Below, in pieces: positions 7,310-17,208 of a stretch of DNA of 64,000 bases. Under the pieces are notes generated by a model, which was not told where the DNA came from, made no database searches, and saw only the letters and a program-made list of their open reading frames with translations. The position numbers and the translations under genes are program-made. Origin of the DNA: Chloroflexota bacterium (GTDB taxonomy: Bacteria; Chloroflexota; UBA6077; JACCZL01); the NCBI GenBank assembly GCA_020845495.1, contig JADLFM010000128.1, positions 248,001 to 312,000 on the forward strand, in the 5' to 3' direction. Within the stretch, counting starts at the first letter, position 1; every line of letters begins with the position of its first letter.

Positions 7310-8806
7310 TCAGACGTAGATCTCTTTGAGCTCCTGCTCGGCTTGAGCGATCGTCTGGTCGACCGGCGTGCCCTGAACGGCGCGGGCAAACATGTCGACG
7401 ATGACGTATTTCGACTGTGCCAGCCCCGCTTGCTGGTTGTAGGGGCCCGCATAGCCAGGAGTTCGCGTCTTCGACCCGGAACCTTTCAGGCTCTGAACCG
7501 CCGGTGGGAACGTGTTCCAGGGTGAGTCGTTGTCCTGCTTCTCAGAGACTCCGCCGATGTAGCCACCGTTAACCTCAAACCAGGGCATCCAGACTGGATC
7601 GCTCACGGCCCATCGGATGAACGCCTTTGCCCCCTCCACGTTCTTGCTATATTTCATGATGGCGTAGTTGTGATTGATCATGAAGACGTAGGCGCCCTTT
7701 GGGCCGGCTGGCACGAGATCCATTGCAATGTCGTCGAAGAAGGGCAGCTTCTGGTCACGTGCTGCCCACCAGATACTCGTCCCGTTGACGGTGCCCGAGA
7801 TTGTCTCGGCGAGGAAGGCTCGGTTATTCGACGAGTCATCCCACCCAAGGCCGGTCTCGTCGAAAGCCGCCGGCCAGGCGGCGGCCATCGCCTTGACGGC
7901 GGCCGTCGTCTCAGGGGAGTTAATCGCGACCTTGCCGGACTGGTCAACCTCCCGGCCTCCGTAGGCCCAGAATAGCGGATAGGCAAAGGTCGGCGGATCC
8001 CCGAAACTGTGCGAGAGCGCCTGACCGAGTGGATGGCCCTTGTCCTTCAGCTTCTTCCCGACTGCGAACAGATCGTCAAAGGTCTTTGGGAAGCTATCGG
8101 CCCCGACCTCCTTGAACCAGGATTTCCGCCAGTGGACCGCGTTCGGTACGACGTGGTGCGGCACATCCAGCCACTTACCATTAACCTTGGCCGTCACCTC
8201 AAGGCCGGGGTAGACCGAGCTGTGCGCCCGGACGTACTCGTCGACGATATCCGACACGTCGACCACAGAATCCTGATAGAGGTGCGCCCAGTTGTACTGG
8301 AACAGCACGAGGTCTGGGCCGGAGCCGGCTTGAATCGACGCCGCGATCTTCGGCTGAAGGTCGTTTGCGTTGACGAATTCGACCGTCACCGTGGCGCCGG
8401 TCTTCTTCATGAAGTCGTCCTCGATCTGCTTCTTGAAGAACTCCTCGGCGGCTGGCACCGAGCCGGTCCACTGCAGGACCGAGAGACTGGTGCCTCGGAG
8501 ATTCGGCAAGGCGCCCGTGGTCGTCGACGCTGGCGATGCCTGAGGGGCCGGGCTTGCGCCCGCGGCAGGCGATGCGCTCACGGCGGGGCTGGCCCCGGCC
8601 GCTGGCTTGGCAGCGGCAGCGCTGGTCGGCTTCGACTCGGCAGGTTTGGTCTCAGCGGGCCTGGTCTCGGTCTTCGCGGCCGGCGCTGTCGCACCCCCGC
8701 AGGCCGTTACGAGCAGCAGCGCGGTGCTGCCCACAGCAGCCTGCAAGAAACGGCGCCGTGTGAGCGGTCGAAACGGGGCATCGCCACGACCGTCAGCCTC
8801 AGTCAT
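7310..8806 (-). CDS. Sugar ABC transporter substrate-binding lipoprotein (Tat-type signal)
   Basis: The 498-residue extracellular solute-binding protein (family 1) captures a carbohydrate for the two permeases downstream. Its signal carries a twin-arginine motif (TRRRFLQ, R17-R19), a hydrophobic stretch and a lipobox LVTAC with Cys 36, so it is probably exported folded and lipid-anchored. A low-complexity Ala/Ser/Pro/Lys linker (about 40-95) separates the anchor from the binding domain, which contains family features such as DLVLFQYNWAH and the late hinge segments. The start at 8806 is supported by GGAGG 6 bases upstream; an upstream ATG at 8878 would bury the signal peptide. The substrate cannot be deduced. 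Confidence 0.92.
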   Translation of the reverse strand: MTEADGRGDAPFRPLTRRRFLQAAVGSTALLLVTACGGATAPAAKTETRPAETKPAESKPTSAAAAKPAAGASPAVSASPAAGASPAPQASPASTTTGALPNLRGTSLSVLQWTGSVPAAEEFFKKQIEDDFMKKTGATVTVEFVNANDLQPKIAASIQAGSGPDLVLFQYNWAHLYQDSVVDVSDIVDEYVRAHSSVYPGLEVTAKVNGKWLDVPHHVVPNAVHWRKSWFKEVGADSFPKTFDDLFAVGKKLKDKGHPLGQALSHSFGDPPTFAYPLFWAYGGREVDQSGKVAINSPETTAAVKAMAAAWPAAFDETGLGWDDSSNNRAFLAETISGTVNGTSIWWAARDQKLPFFDDIAMDLVPAGPKGAYVFMINHNYAIMKYSKNVEGAKAFIRWAVSDPVWMPWFEVNGGYIGGVSEKQDNDSPWNTFPPAVQSLKGSGSKTRTPGYAGPYNQQAGLAQSKYVIVDMFARAVQGTPVDQTIAQAEQELKEIYV

Positions 8807-8895
8807 TTGTCGCCTCCGGATTGCCTTGAAATTGTCGGCCCCATTGCTGGATGACAGGATTAGCCCCACAGACAGCATCGCTTAGTAGTGGTGCA

Positions 8896-8910
8896 CTCCC
8901 TTCGAGGGAG
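8896..8910. repeat. Short inverted repeat between divergent genes
   Basis: CTCCC (8896-8900) and GGGAG (8906-8910) flank TTCGA upstream of the sugar-binding protein gene. It could be part of an operator for the importer, but it is short and no regulator gene is nearby. Confidence 0.3.
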
Positions 8911-9033
8911 CATACGAACGGCCATCCGGGGTGTCAAGGATAGATCGTGCCGAGAACTGCTCCTGTTCTGTCGCCTCTGGGCAGACCATGCGTTGGCGGC
9001 GCCGGAGGCCGCTCGTAGCGGCTGAACCACGCG

Positions 9034-9039
9034 TATAAT
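9034..9039 (+). promoter_or_regulatory. -10 box for the sensor kinase gene
   Basis: A perfect TATAAT lies 32 bases before the chosen GTG start of the kinase, which implies a short leader of about 25 bases. No good -35 box is seen at the right spacing. Confidence 0.45.
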
Positions 9040-9070
9040 GTGGCCGCTCACTCTTGGTTCCGGAGCTTGT

Positions 9071-11167
9071 GTGTCCCTGACACGGGAGACTCGAAGTCGG
9101 CGATCGGTCGTTGCAGCGCAATCTGATGATGAGTTGCTGCGTCGAAAGGCCGCCGAACTCGAGGCCGTCTTCGAGTCCCTTGCGGACGGCGTACTGGTGG
9201 TGGACGCCTCTAGCCGTGTTGTCGAGGCGAACCGTGCGATGGTCGCGCTCGTGGGGTGCACCTCGAAGGACGATCTGCTCGGCCCGATCGCCCAGGTCTT
9301 CTACGCCCGTGCGCGCCGTGCTGATGGCGGTACCCTCAGCCGGGAGGACATCGGCCTGCATCGCACCCTGCGCGATGGCGACGTCATGCGCGGTGAGGCG
9401 CTCATCCAGGAGGGCGCTGGCCGACCAGGGGACGGTGGACGTGGCGAGACGTGCTGGCTGGAGACCATAGCCAGCCCGATCCGTGACCTCGAGGGCGCTG
9501 TGCTCGGCGCTACCCTGGTCGCCCGCGACGTCACCGACCGTCGCCGCCACGAGCGAGAGCTTGCCTTCCTCTGCGCCGCGAGTGAGATTGTCGTATCGTC
9601 TCTGGACGCCGAGAGCACGCTCGCTGTCCTGGCTGAGCGCTGCGTCGCGGAACTGGCCGACTGGTGCTCGATCTCGCTTCGGGACGAGCAGACGGGCACG
9701 CTCCGGCTCGTCGCGCTCCAGCATCGAGACGCCAGGGTTGCCACGGCAGTGGCCGACGAGCTTCGAAAGCGCCCGCTCGCGCTCGGCCAGGAGTTTGCCA
9801 GCGCTGCTATTCGAGCCGATCAGACCCTGCTGCTGCCCGACCTCACTGACGAGGTCGTCAAACGGTACACTCGGAGCAACCGTGAGGCCCAGCTTATCCG
9901 GCGGCTGAACGTGCGCGGCATCATCTCGGCGCCACTGCGTGGTGCAGACTGCGCGATCGGCGCCATCTCGGTCGGCTGGGCAGGCTCTCGACAGGTCGAA
10001 GAGTCGGACCGCCGTGTCGTCGACGAGCTAGCTCGTCGCGCTGCGCTGGCCATCGAACAGGGCCGGGCGTTCGATGCGCTCGAGCAGGCGCTGGAGCGGC
10101 TGGAGCTCGTGCTTGATTCGATGGCCGCCGGCTTCTTGATCTTCGGCGGAGATGGCCGCTCGATCCTGGTGAACGCACCGGCTCGGTCGATGCTCGGGAT
10201 GGAGGGGACTGGCCTCGGGCTGAAGATCGAAGAGATCATCCACCACTACGCCGACAACTTCGAGGATGATCGGCAGGTCGATGCGCTCATCGCCAGCGTG
10301 AGCGACCGTGACCAGTACGGACGTGGCACGTTCCGGCTGGAGGCGCCGACGCCGCTCGACGTCGAGTGGATCGCATCGCCAGTCCGAGAGTCGGACGGCC
10401 CGGCACTCGGCCAGGTGGTCGTCTGGCTCGACGTCACCCACGCTCGGTCGGTCGAGCGAGTGAAGGACGATCTCGCGGCCGATCTGAGCGCCGCGCTTCG
10501 CTCGCCGCTTCAGGCAGCTTCCACCTACGCGGTCCAGGCGCTCCGCCGCTCGCGGCGGCCGGGCGGAGATAATCAGGTCGCCCACGCCCTGGAAGTCATC
10601 CTGCGGAATACTCGCCAGATCGCCGTACTGGTCAACGACCTCGTCGACGGTGCGCGCTTCGACGCATCCGAGCTCGAGCTCAGCGTCCACGATGTCGACG
10701 CTGCCGATGTCGTGCAACAGGCCGTCGATCAGGCGCGGGCGATGACGACCGTCCATCGCTTCCGGCTCGATGTGCCGGCCGGGCTGCCCCGGCCGCGTTG
10801 GGATCCCGACCGGGCGCGGCAAGCCTTGCTCCACGTCCTGACGAACGCCATCAAATTCTGGCCTGAGGGCGGCCAGATCGGCGTCAAGGTGCGTCCGAAT
10901 CCCGAAGGCATCGTCATCAGCGTGCGGGATCGCGGGCTTGGCATCCCCCCGGAGGAGCACGAGCGCGTTTTCGAACGCTTCTACCGACTCTCAAACGACC
11001 CGGAGCGGCGGCGGATCCGGGGGAATGGCCTGGGCCTCTACCTCGTCCAGGGTGTCGTGCAGGCGCACGGCGGAACCATCTGGATCGAGTCCGACGGCCT
11101 CCCCGGCGAGGGAACGATCGTCCATCTGCTGCTGCCCTGGGAGCCGTCGCTAGACGCCGACGCCTGA
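9071..11167 (+). CDS. PAS-GAF-PAS sensor kinase lacking the phospho-accepting His
   Basis: The 698-residue soluble sensor has a PAS domain at about 25-130, a GAF domain at about 145-310, a second PAS at about 320-440, a dimerisation/phosphotransfer-like helix pair at about 455-525 and a HATPase domain at about 565-690. The ATPase boxes are intact: N box HVLTNAIKF, G1 DRGLGIPPEE, F box RVFERFYR and G2 GNGLGLYLVQ. The H box is not: where kinases read SHELRTPL this protein reads SAALRSPL, with Ala 474 in place of the His. It may bind ATP but probably cannot autophosphorylate at the usual site. The GTG start has GGAG 5 bases upstream. No response regulator is adjacent, and its 3' end overlaps the convergent gene by 18 bases. 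Confidence 0.88.
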   Translation: MSLTRETRSRRSVVAAQSDDELLRRKAAELEAVFESLADGVLVVDASSRVVEANRAMVALVGCTSKDDLLGPIAQVFYARARRADGGTLSREDIGLHRTLRDGDVMRGEALIQEGAGRPGDGGRGETCWLETIASPIRDLEGAVLGATLVARDVTDRRRHERELAFLCAASEIVVSSLDAESTLAVLAERCVAELADWCSISLRDEQTGTLRLVALQHRDARVATAVADELRKRPLALGQEFASAAIRADQTLLLPDLTDEVVKRYTRSNREAQLIRRLNVRGIISAPLRGADCAIGAISVGWAGSRQVEESDRRVVDELARRAALAIEQGRAFDALEQALERLELVLDSMAAGFLIFGGDGRSILVNAPARSMLGMEGTGLGLKIEEIIHHYADNFEDDRQVDALIASVSDRDQYGRGTFRLEAPTPLDVEWIASPVRESDGPALGQVVVWLDVTHARSVERVKDDLAADLSAALRSPLQAASTYAVQALRRSRRPGGDNQVAHALEVILRNTRQIAVLVNDLVDGARFDASELELSVHDVDAADVVQQAVDQARAMTTVHRFRLDVPAGLPRPRWDPDRARQALLHVLTNAIKFWPEGGQIGVKVRPNPEGIVISVRDRGLGIPPEEHERVFERFYRLSNDPERRRIRGNGLGLYLVQGVVQAHGGTIWIESDGLPGEGTIVHLLLPWEPSLDADA

Positions 11168-12616
11168 TCCCCGGTCACCCCCGGAAACGCCGCCGCGCTC
11201 GATCGGAGACCCGGTAGCTGCACTCTGGCGGAGTGCCACCAGCGCGGCGGCGTACGCCAGCAGGAGCGCCGCCAGTTGCTGGCCGCCCACAGCCGCGTAT
11301 GGCTCCACGTATTGATGCGGTGCCATCACCGCGACGCTCACTGCCTGCGCGCCGAGACCACCCCATGCCCACCCTGCCGAATGGGCCCCGAGTGCGCCTG
11401 CCCTGGCACGATGCCAGAGCCAGGCCGCGACCAGCGCGACCGGCATCACCAACACCACATAGTAGTGCGGCCAGACGATCGGGGTGACGAGCAGGGTGAG
11501 GACCGACAACGCCGCCATTTCCAGGTCGTCACGCGGGGAAGCGGGCAGGCTCGCGGGCGGCCGGAGCCAGCCGAACGGCCGTGCGCCCAGCAGGTAGGTG
11601 GCTTTCGGGCGAGTGAACGAGTCAGGTGTGGCAGCCTGGGCGGCAGCACGCTGGCTCGCGTCGGAAGCTCGAGCAGGCGTGCGGCCAACGGCGAGCAGCA
11701 GCAACCCAAGCAGTCCGCCGCTGGCCGCCCACAGCAGCATCGAGGCGAACGGCACAGGATAGGGCGGGCGCTTCCACTCGCTCGGCCCGAACAGGCGGGT
11801 GAAAAAGCCTCGGAGTGAGGCGTTATCCGGGTAGGCTGGCCAGACCTTCGCGTGCGATGGATAGTTCACCGTCGCCCACAGCCACGCCCCCTCCAGGCCG
11901 CCGAGCCAGAGGCCGGCCGCACTCAGCGCGACGACAGCGGCCAGTGCTGCGCCGATCAGCCGCCACTCGCGCCGCCACACGTAATAGACGAAGAAGAGGC
12001 CCGGAATCGGCTTGAGTGCGAATGCTATGCCCAGGAGGATGCCGGCGAGGACCGGCCGCCCTTCCCGCCGCGCTGCCCAGCAGCCGATCACGCCGGCTAC
12101 GACGACCACGTTGAGCTGGCCTTCCTCGAAGTTCTCGCGAATCGGCGGCAGCAGTTGGAGTGCGAGCGCCGCCAGCAGCCCGGCGAGGGCCGGCCTGGGC
12201 GCATCGAGCCGGCGAAGGGTCAGCCAGCAGATGCCCCAGAGTGCCAGCAGGCTGGCCGCCCCCCAGGCCAGGAACGCGCCGGGGTAGCCCCAGGCCGACG
12301 CGAACGGCAGCAGCCAGATGAGCGGCAGCAGCGATGACGGCGCGTGAAAGCTGTACAGCTTGCCGCGATGGGGCGGGCCGCCGAACAGTGCCTGGGTGAC
12401 GTCGTTGTACGGTTCATAGGGATTGCGTCCAACGCCGATCTTGATGACGGCCGCGTAGTCTTGCACGAAGTCCCGGCCGCCGCCTATTCCCTCGCGCCAC
12501 GCGCCTACCAGGAGCCACGCGCCGACGATCGCGAGTGCGCCGAGCGCCACCCAGACGATGACTCGCAAGGATACGGCTCTCGGCCTAGTTGGCTGGCGTT
12601 CGAGGGCGGTTGTCAT
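11150..12616 (-). CDS. GT87-type (DUF2029) membrane glycosyltransferase
   Basis: The 488-residue polytopic protein, with about ten hydrophobic segments, resembles GT87 polyprenyl-phosphate-dependent mannosyltransferases such as actinobacterial PimE. After the first helix it has the acidic loop GRDFVQDYAAVIKIGVGRNP and later RENFEEGQLNVVVVAGVIG. It is clearly paralogous to the gene at 17205-18638, which shares both of these and an NAS.x.GFFTRLFGPS segment. It is the last gene of the glycosyltransferase operon and is separated from the preceding gene by 105 bases, so it may have some independent expression. A low-complexity insertion of about 40 residues near 330 is not shared with the paralogue. 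The sugar transferred is unknown. Confidence 0.78.
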   Translation of the reverse strand: MTTALERQPTRPRAVSLRVIVWVALGALAIVGAWLLVGAWREGIGGGRDFVQDYAAVIKIGVGRNPYEPYNDVTQALFGGPPHRGKLYSFHAPSSLLPLIWLLPFASAWGYPGAFLAWGAASLLALWGICWLTLRRLDAPRPALAGLLAALALQLLPPIRENFEEGQLNVVVVAGVIGCWAARREGRPVLAGILLGIAFALKPIPGLFFVYYVWRREWRLIGAALAAVVALSAAGLWLGGLEGAWLWATVNYPSHAKVWPAYPDNASLRGFFTRLFGPSEWKRPPYPVPFASMLLWAASGGLLGLLLLAVGRTPARASDASQRAAAQAATPDSFTRPKATYLLGARPFGWLRPPASLPASPRDDLEMAALSVLTLLVTPIVWPHYYVVLVMPVALVAAWLWHRARAGALGAHSAGWAWGGLGAQAVSVAVMAPHQYVEPYAAVGGQQLAALLLAYAAALVALRQSAATGSPIERGGVSGGDRGSGVGV

Positions 12617-12721
12617 GGCTGGTGCGTGCTGACTCCTGGAGTCACCCTCGGCGAGTGACGGCCGATGTCGCCGGGTTTCCAGTGGCGGTCCCGCGCGTCT
12701 CCCTGGCGGTCCGTATCGTAC

Positions 12722-14353
12722 TCAATGCCGCTCGACATCGTAGACGAAGTGGGCTGCCTCGCCGGTCGGTAGGGCGACGGTCAAGAGGGGCGCCGTGTTG
12801 GGGAACACGTGCTGGCCTTCGGCGGGCGTGACCCAGACGAGGTAGCGGCCGGGCCGGTCGAGCACATCGCTAATCTTCCCGAACCTGTACACTCCGATCT
12901 CGCCACGCGAGCGCACGTTCGGCTGGCTCACGTGGATCGGCGCCTGCTGGTAGCGCACAGGATCGAATTGCGCGAAGAACAGCACCAGGATGTGCGGGGT
13001 ATCCAGCCGGTCACTCACGAGGACGCCGTCATACCCGGAGCGCTCGGCCTCGAGGAACTGAACCACCTGCGCGGCGCCGTACTCCCAGTCGTCGGCTGCG
13101 TACACCGGGTACTCCAGGTACAGTGCGCGGGCCGCGAGGCCGGCCGTGATGGTGGCAGCCACGAGCCCCGCAAGCGCGGCTACTCGGGCCAACCGCACCC
13201 CCCGCTCGGCCAGCCAGACGATTCCCGAGACCGCGCCCACGGCGGCGAGCGCCTGCCAGGCCGGGATCGCGCCGAGCAGCAGCAGGGACGACGGGCTTTC
13301 GCGGTGGAGGGCAGCACTGGCCGGCGCGGCGACGATCCACCAGAGCCAGAAGGCCAGCGGCCGGGCGGGTCGCCGGATGGCGGCCAGCAGCCCGAGTGTA
13401 ACGAGCGGTACCATGAACGGCAGGATTGGCCCGAAGCCGGCGAGCCGATGATGATGGGTCGGCTCGCTGCCCCAGACCAGGAACCAGGGCGCAAAGTAGG
13501 AGACGAAGTTCGCGAGCACGTAGGGGATGAGCGCGAATCCCGGGTAACGGTCCAGTGGTACGACGGTGCGCAGGCGCGTCTGACCCTCGGGCGTCAGGCC
13601 AAACTGGACGACCGGTAGCGCCAGGATCGCGAAGACCAGCAGCCCGGTCAGCGCCCAGCACCAGTGCGGCCGAAGTGCTCGCCACCAAACGAGCGCGAAC
13701 CCGGCGACGAGTAGCGGTTCGAGGACACGGGCGAAGGCGTAGCTGTACAGCCCCATCCCGAGCATGGCTCCCGCTAGCACGAGCGCGGGACCGCGCTGCC
13801 GCCCAGCCGCCAGCGACCACACGCCGGCTGTCGTGAAGAGCGGCAGCAGGATCCACTCGGCCCCGGTCCGGCTCGGGAGTATGTGCCAGGGCGAGGTGGC
13901 GAGCAGCGCCGCCGCGACCAGCCCGGTCGGGGCGCCAAAGAACGCCGCAACCGCGCCATAGGTCAGCCCAACCGTCGCGATCCCGGCCAGCGCGGCCGGC
14001 AGGCGCACTGCGAGCGGCGTCGGACCGAGCGCGGCGACGAACGGGACGGTCAGGTAGGTGTAGAGGCCGGGAGTGTAGTCGTCGAGACCTTCGGCGAAGA
14101 GCGGCCACGCCACGCCGTACTGGTCACGGCCGGTCCGCGACAGCGAATAGGCGTCGTAGCCGCGGGACGCTTCGTCGAGGAAAAGGCCGTTCGGGATACG
14201 GTCGAGCAGGGGCAAGCGGAAAAGGGCTGCGACGACCAGTACGAAAGCCAGGGTCACCAGCCGTACCCGTGGTGACAACCATGCACCATTCTGGTCCGTG
14301 CCATGGGCGACGGAGAGCGAGGCGTTGGTTGCGTGGAGGGCAGTTGCGCTCAC
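12722..14353 (-). CDS. GT39/ArnT-like membrane glycosyltransferase
   Basis: This 543-residue GT-C-fold protein has about twelve hydrophobic segments. The first extracytoplasmic loop contains the acidic motif FLDEASRGYDAYSLSRTGRD, the typical catalytic Asp-Glu pair of PMT/ArnT-like enzymes that take sugar from a polyprenyl phosphate. A C-terminal soluble domain of about 130 residues follows the last helix. The GTG start overlaps the stop of the upstream gene by 4 bases (GTGA) and GAGG lies 7 bases upstream. Its position in the operon suggests a role in surface or exported glycan assembly. Acceptor and donor are unknown. Confidence 0.82.
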   Translation of the reverse strand: MSATALHATNASLSVAHGTDQNGAWLSPRVRLVTLAFVLVVAALFRLPLLDRIPNGLFLDEASRGYDAYSLSRTGRDQYGVAWPLFAEGLDDYTPGLYTYLTVPFVAALGPTPLAVRLPAALAGIATVGLTYGAVAAFFGAPTGLVAAALLATSPWHILPSRTGAEWILLPLFTTAGVWSLAAGRQRGPALVLAGAMLGMGLYSYAFARVLEPLLVAGFALVWWRALRPHWCWALTGLLVFAILALPVVQFGLTPEGQTRLRTVVPLDRYPGFALIPYVLANFVSYFAPWFLVWGSEPTHHHRLAGFGPILPFMVPLVTLGLLAAIRRPARPLAFWLWWIVAAPASAALHRESPSSLLLLGAIPAWQALAAVGAVSGIVWLAERGVRLARVAALAGLVAATITAGLAARALYLEYPVYAADDWEYGAAQVVQFLEAERSGYDGVLVSDRLDTPHILVLFFAQFDPVRYQQAPIHVSQPNVRSRGEIGVYRFGKISDVLDRPGRYLVWVTPAEGQHVFPNTAPLLTVALPTGEAAHFVYDVERH

Positions 14354-17208
14354 CGCGTCACCTCGACGGCGCCGAGGGGTAGCTCGGCGGCTGGCCGGCC
14401 GCGCAGGCGCGCATCATCGGCGCCGGGCGGCACCATGCCGCCAGCGGTCAGATCGCGCGGATACACCAGCGTCACCGCCTCGTACTGCCCTGGCTCCAGG
14501 CCCACGGGAACCACGAGGCCTAGCCGTTGATCGACGACATCGCCGGCTTGCCAGAAGGGCAATGGGTTGAACCACGCACCCGGCCGCGCTGACTCACCCT
14601 GGATATTCTGGCCACGCCCCCGCAGCACCAGGAGGCTCAGATACTCGCGCGACGTGTCGAGCGATGCTCCCGTCGCCTGCCAGGTCAGGTCGGCGACGAG
14701 CGTATCGCCGCCCCGTACGCTGTTGCGGACCGCCGCTCCGGGCGCCGGGTGCAGCCGGCCAGCGACCGTCAGGCCATCGGCCACCTGGAGGCTCCCCTCC
14801 GTGGTCGACTGCGAATCGCCGACGCTCGGCGGCGCCATCAACTGACCGATCGTGACCTCGTCGGGCGGATGGGCCGGGTTGGTGACGACCAGCGTCAGCG
14901 TCGCGCGGCCGGCCGGAAAGGTCGAGGGGAGTCGTATGGCGAGCGGCGTCCGCACCAGTTCGTTCGCTTCCCAGCCGCGACCGAGCGCTTCAGAGGGCCA
15001 GTCGACCCGGTGCTCGTCGCCGTTCCCCGCCCGCACGACCAGGGCCGTGCGCGTTCCTTCAGGCAGCGGCGTGCGGACGAGCCATTCCAGAGTCAGGGTG
15101 ACGACGCGGTCAGAGGTCAGACGGGTGGGGTCGGTCCGTACGGTCAGGAGCTCCAGGCTCGTGCCGACCGAGCGGTGCCGCGTCGACACCCAGCCCGGCG
15201 AGCGTACACCGAGGAGTGCCCAGGCAAGTGACACCAGGACGAAGAAGCCGGCGACGGTGCCGCCGAGCGTCAGCCAGCGTGCCGGACGGATGTCAGGCCA
15301 GGGCCGGGCTGCTTCAGATGCACCTGAGTCGCGCCCCGCTGCCGTATGCCGGCGGGTGCCAGCCCATCGAGATCCCGCCCATCGAGATCCATGCCATCTC
15401 CATCCGATGCTCGGCGCACGTGTCAGCACGAGCAGGCCGAGGAGCCCGAGAGCGCCAAGCATCGACAGCCCCAACCCCACGAGGCGGGGCGTCGTCCAGC
15501 CCCAGGTGATCCGGACGTCGTGCTCGCCGTCAGGGACGTCGAGGGTGAGCACCCCGAACCGGCCGCTCGGGTACGGCTGGGCGGGAACACCGTCGACGCT
15601 GGCGATCCAGCCGGGAAACGCGAACTGGTGCACCCGGAGCGTCTGAGGACCGCGCGCCGTGACCTGCATGGCAATGTCACCAGGCTGCCACTCCAACTGG
15701 TCGACCTGAAGTGCGGGTTGAACGCTCGGTGCCCCGACGCCACTCTGACCGGTCGCAGACCTCTGGGCGCGCGGGTCGGCGAGAACCGGGCAATCGTCGA
15801 GGAGTGACTTGCGGAGCCGATTGGCGTTGCGCTGGCCGCTCGTAAGTGGCAGGTACTCGCCGCTGTGGGTCGTGCCGAGCCCGTAGTCGGCCATCTCGGC
15901 GCGGAGGAGGCTCTCGGCGGTCAGGTACCGCTCGTCGGGGAAGACGGCGTCCGGACTGAGCCGCGCGACGGCCGTCCAGATCGAGCAGGCGGCGACGAGG
16001 CCGGTCAGCAAGAGCCGCGTAGCCGGCCGCTCGGTCAGACCCTCCACGAGGCCCCCGGCGAGCAACGCCGAGCCGAGGCCGACGACGGCCAGCAACCGCC
16101 AGGGGAATTGCACGAACGCCGCCAGCGGCACGGCCTCGAAGAGCGCCTCGGCCGGTCCAAGCTGGAGCACCCAGCCGCCCAGCACGAGCAGGACCGCCCA
16201 GCCGAGGACCACACGCCGGACGCCGCGCGTCCGAACCACGGCCAGAGCGCCCAGTGCACTCGTGACGACCTGGACCAACCCAGGCTGAGGCCAGAAAATC
16301 GGTGAACCAAGGGCAGTGCTGACCGGTGCACGGTAGTCGAAGGCGGCGTCAAGGTTGAACGGCGGCCAGGACCGCACGAAGAAACTCCGAAACAGAGCCG
16401 GCTCGATCGTCTCGCCGATCTGGACGAGGTCGCGCTCGGCGAGAGCCGGCCACCAGTACCAGCCCGCCAGCAGGACACCGGCGACGAGCGCCAACGGTAC
16501 CGTCGCCCAGGTACCTCGTGGCGCCCTCCTTTGCCCGCCGAGCAGCAGGAGAGCTAGCACGAGGACGGCTGGCAGGAACATCAGCGCCGTGATGTTGTGG
16601 GTCAGCACGAGTGCGGCCAGCGTGAGGGCCAGCCCGGCCGCCCAGCGCCCGTATCCATTCCTCATTGTTCGCAGCAGACAGAACGTGACGAGCGGTAGCC
16701 AGACGAACGCCGCCGTCTCGGCGAGTGCGCCCCGCACGTACAGATCGACCATCTGATACGGCAGCACCGCGTAGACGATCGCGGCAGTGAGCGCCGCCGG
16801 TCGCGAGAACAGCGAGCGCGCCAGCAGGTACATGGCGATGGCCGAGGCCGTGAGCCACAGTGCCGACGTCACCTCGAAGCTTGCCAGCACGCCAATGCCC
16901 AACAGACGGCCGGCGACGGCCGGGGCGTAGGCGAGCGGCGCGTAGTAGAGGAAAAGGGGCTGACCGAAGCCGTAGGCGAGATCCGGCAGCCAGCGGCTCC
17001 AAAGGGGGCCGAGCGCCCAAAACTGGTCGAGGGCGATCAGCCGCTGGACGTGCAGGAAGCCGTCGTGCGTCAACGGCAACCCCGGCGCGGCCAGCGGGAG
17101 CAGCGCCGGCACGAGCGCCGCCGTGAGGATCGCCAGAGCAACGGCTTCGGCGATCCAGGCCGGCCGGGTTCGTGCCGGCGCGCGTCGCGGCAGGGCGCTG
17201 ACGGTCAC
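14350..17208 (-). CDS. Large YfhO-like / GT-C-type membrane protein
   Basis: The 952-residue product has an N-terminal polytopic part (about residues 20-470) with an early acidic loop LPLTHDGFLHVQRL, characteristic of GT-C-like and YfhO-like membrane proteins. An extracytoplasmic beta-rich segment follows; FPGWIASVDGVPAQPYPSGR resembles the C-terminal part of YfhO proteins. Then come one helix, a linker, another helix (about 640-665) and a second beta-rich domain to the end. Related proteins are often annotated as 6-pyruvoyl-tetrahydropterin-synthase-related, a label with little functional meaning. It starts at a GTG overlapping the previous stop by 4 bases. A role in glycan transfer is inferred from fold and neighbours. 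Confidence 0.72.
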   Translation of the reverse strand: MTVSALPRRAPARTRPAWIAEAVALAILTAALVPALLPLAAPGLPLTHDGFLHVQRLIALDQFWALGPLWSRWLPDLAYGFGQPLFLYYAPLAYAPAVAGRLLGIGVLASFEVTSALWLTASAIAMYLLARSLFSRPAALTAAIVYAVLPYQMVDLYVRGALAETAAFVWLPLVTFCLLRTMRNGYGRWAAGLALTLAALVLTHNITALMFLPAVLVLALLLLGGQRRAPRGTWATVPLALVAGVLLAGWYWWPALAERDLVQIGETIEPALFRSFFVRSWPPFNLDAAFDYRAPVSTALGSPIFWPQPGLVQVVTSALGALAVVRTRGVRRVVLGWAVLLVLGGWVLQLGPAEALFEAVPLAAFVQFPWRLLAVVGLGSALLAGGLVEGLTERPATRLLLTGLVAACSIWTAVARLSPDAVFPDERYLTAESLLRAEMADYGLGTTHSGEYLPLTSGQRNANRLRKSLLDDCPVLADPRAQRSATGQSGVGAPSVQPALQVDQLEWQPGDIAMQVTARGPQTLRVHQFAFPGWIASVDGVPAQPYPSGRFGVLTLDVPDGEHDVRITWGWTTPRLVGLGLSMLGALGLLGLLVLTRAPSIGWRWHGSRWAGSRWAGTRRHTAAGRDSGASEAARPWPDIRPARWLTLGGTVAGFFVLVSLAWALLGVRSPGWVSTRHRSVGTSLELLTVRTDPTRLTSDRVVTLTLEWLVRTPLPEGTRTALVVRAGNGDEHRVDWPSEALGRGWEANELVRTPLAIRLPSTFPAGRATLTLVVTNPAHPPDEVTIGQLMAPPSVGDSQSTTEGSLQVADGLTVAGRLHPAPGAAVRNSVRGGDTLVADLTWQATGASLDTSREYLSLLVLRGRGQNIQGESARPGAWFNPLPFWQAGDVVDQRLGLVVPVGLEPGQYEAVTLVYPRDLTAGGMVPPGADDARLRGRPAAELPLGAVEVTR

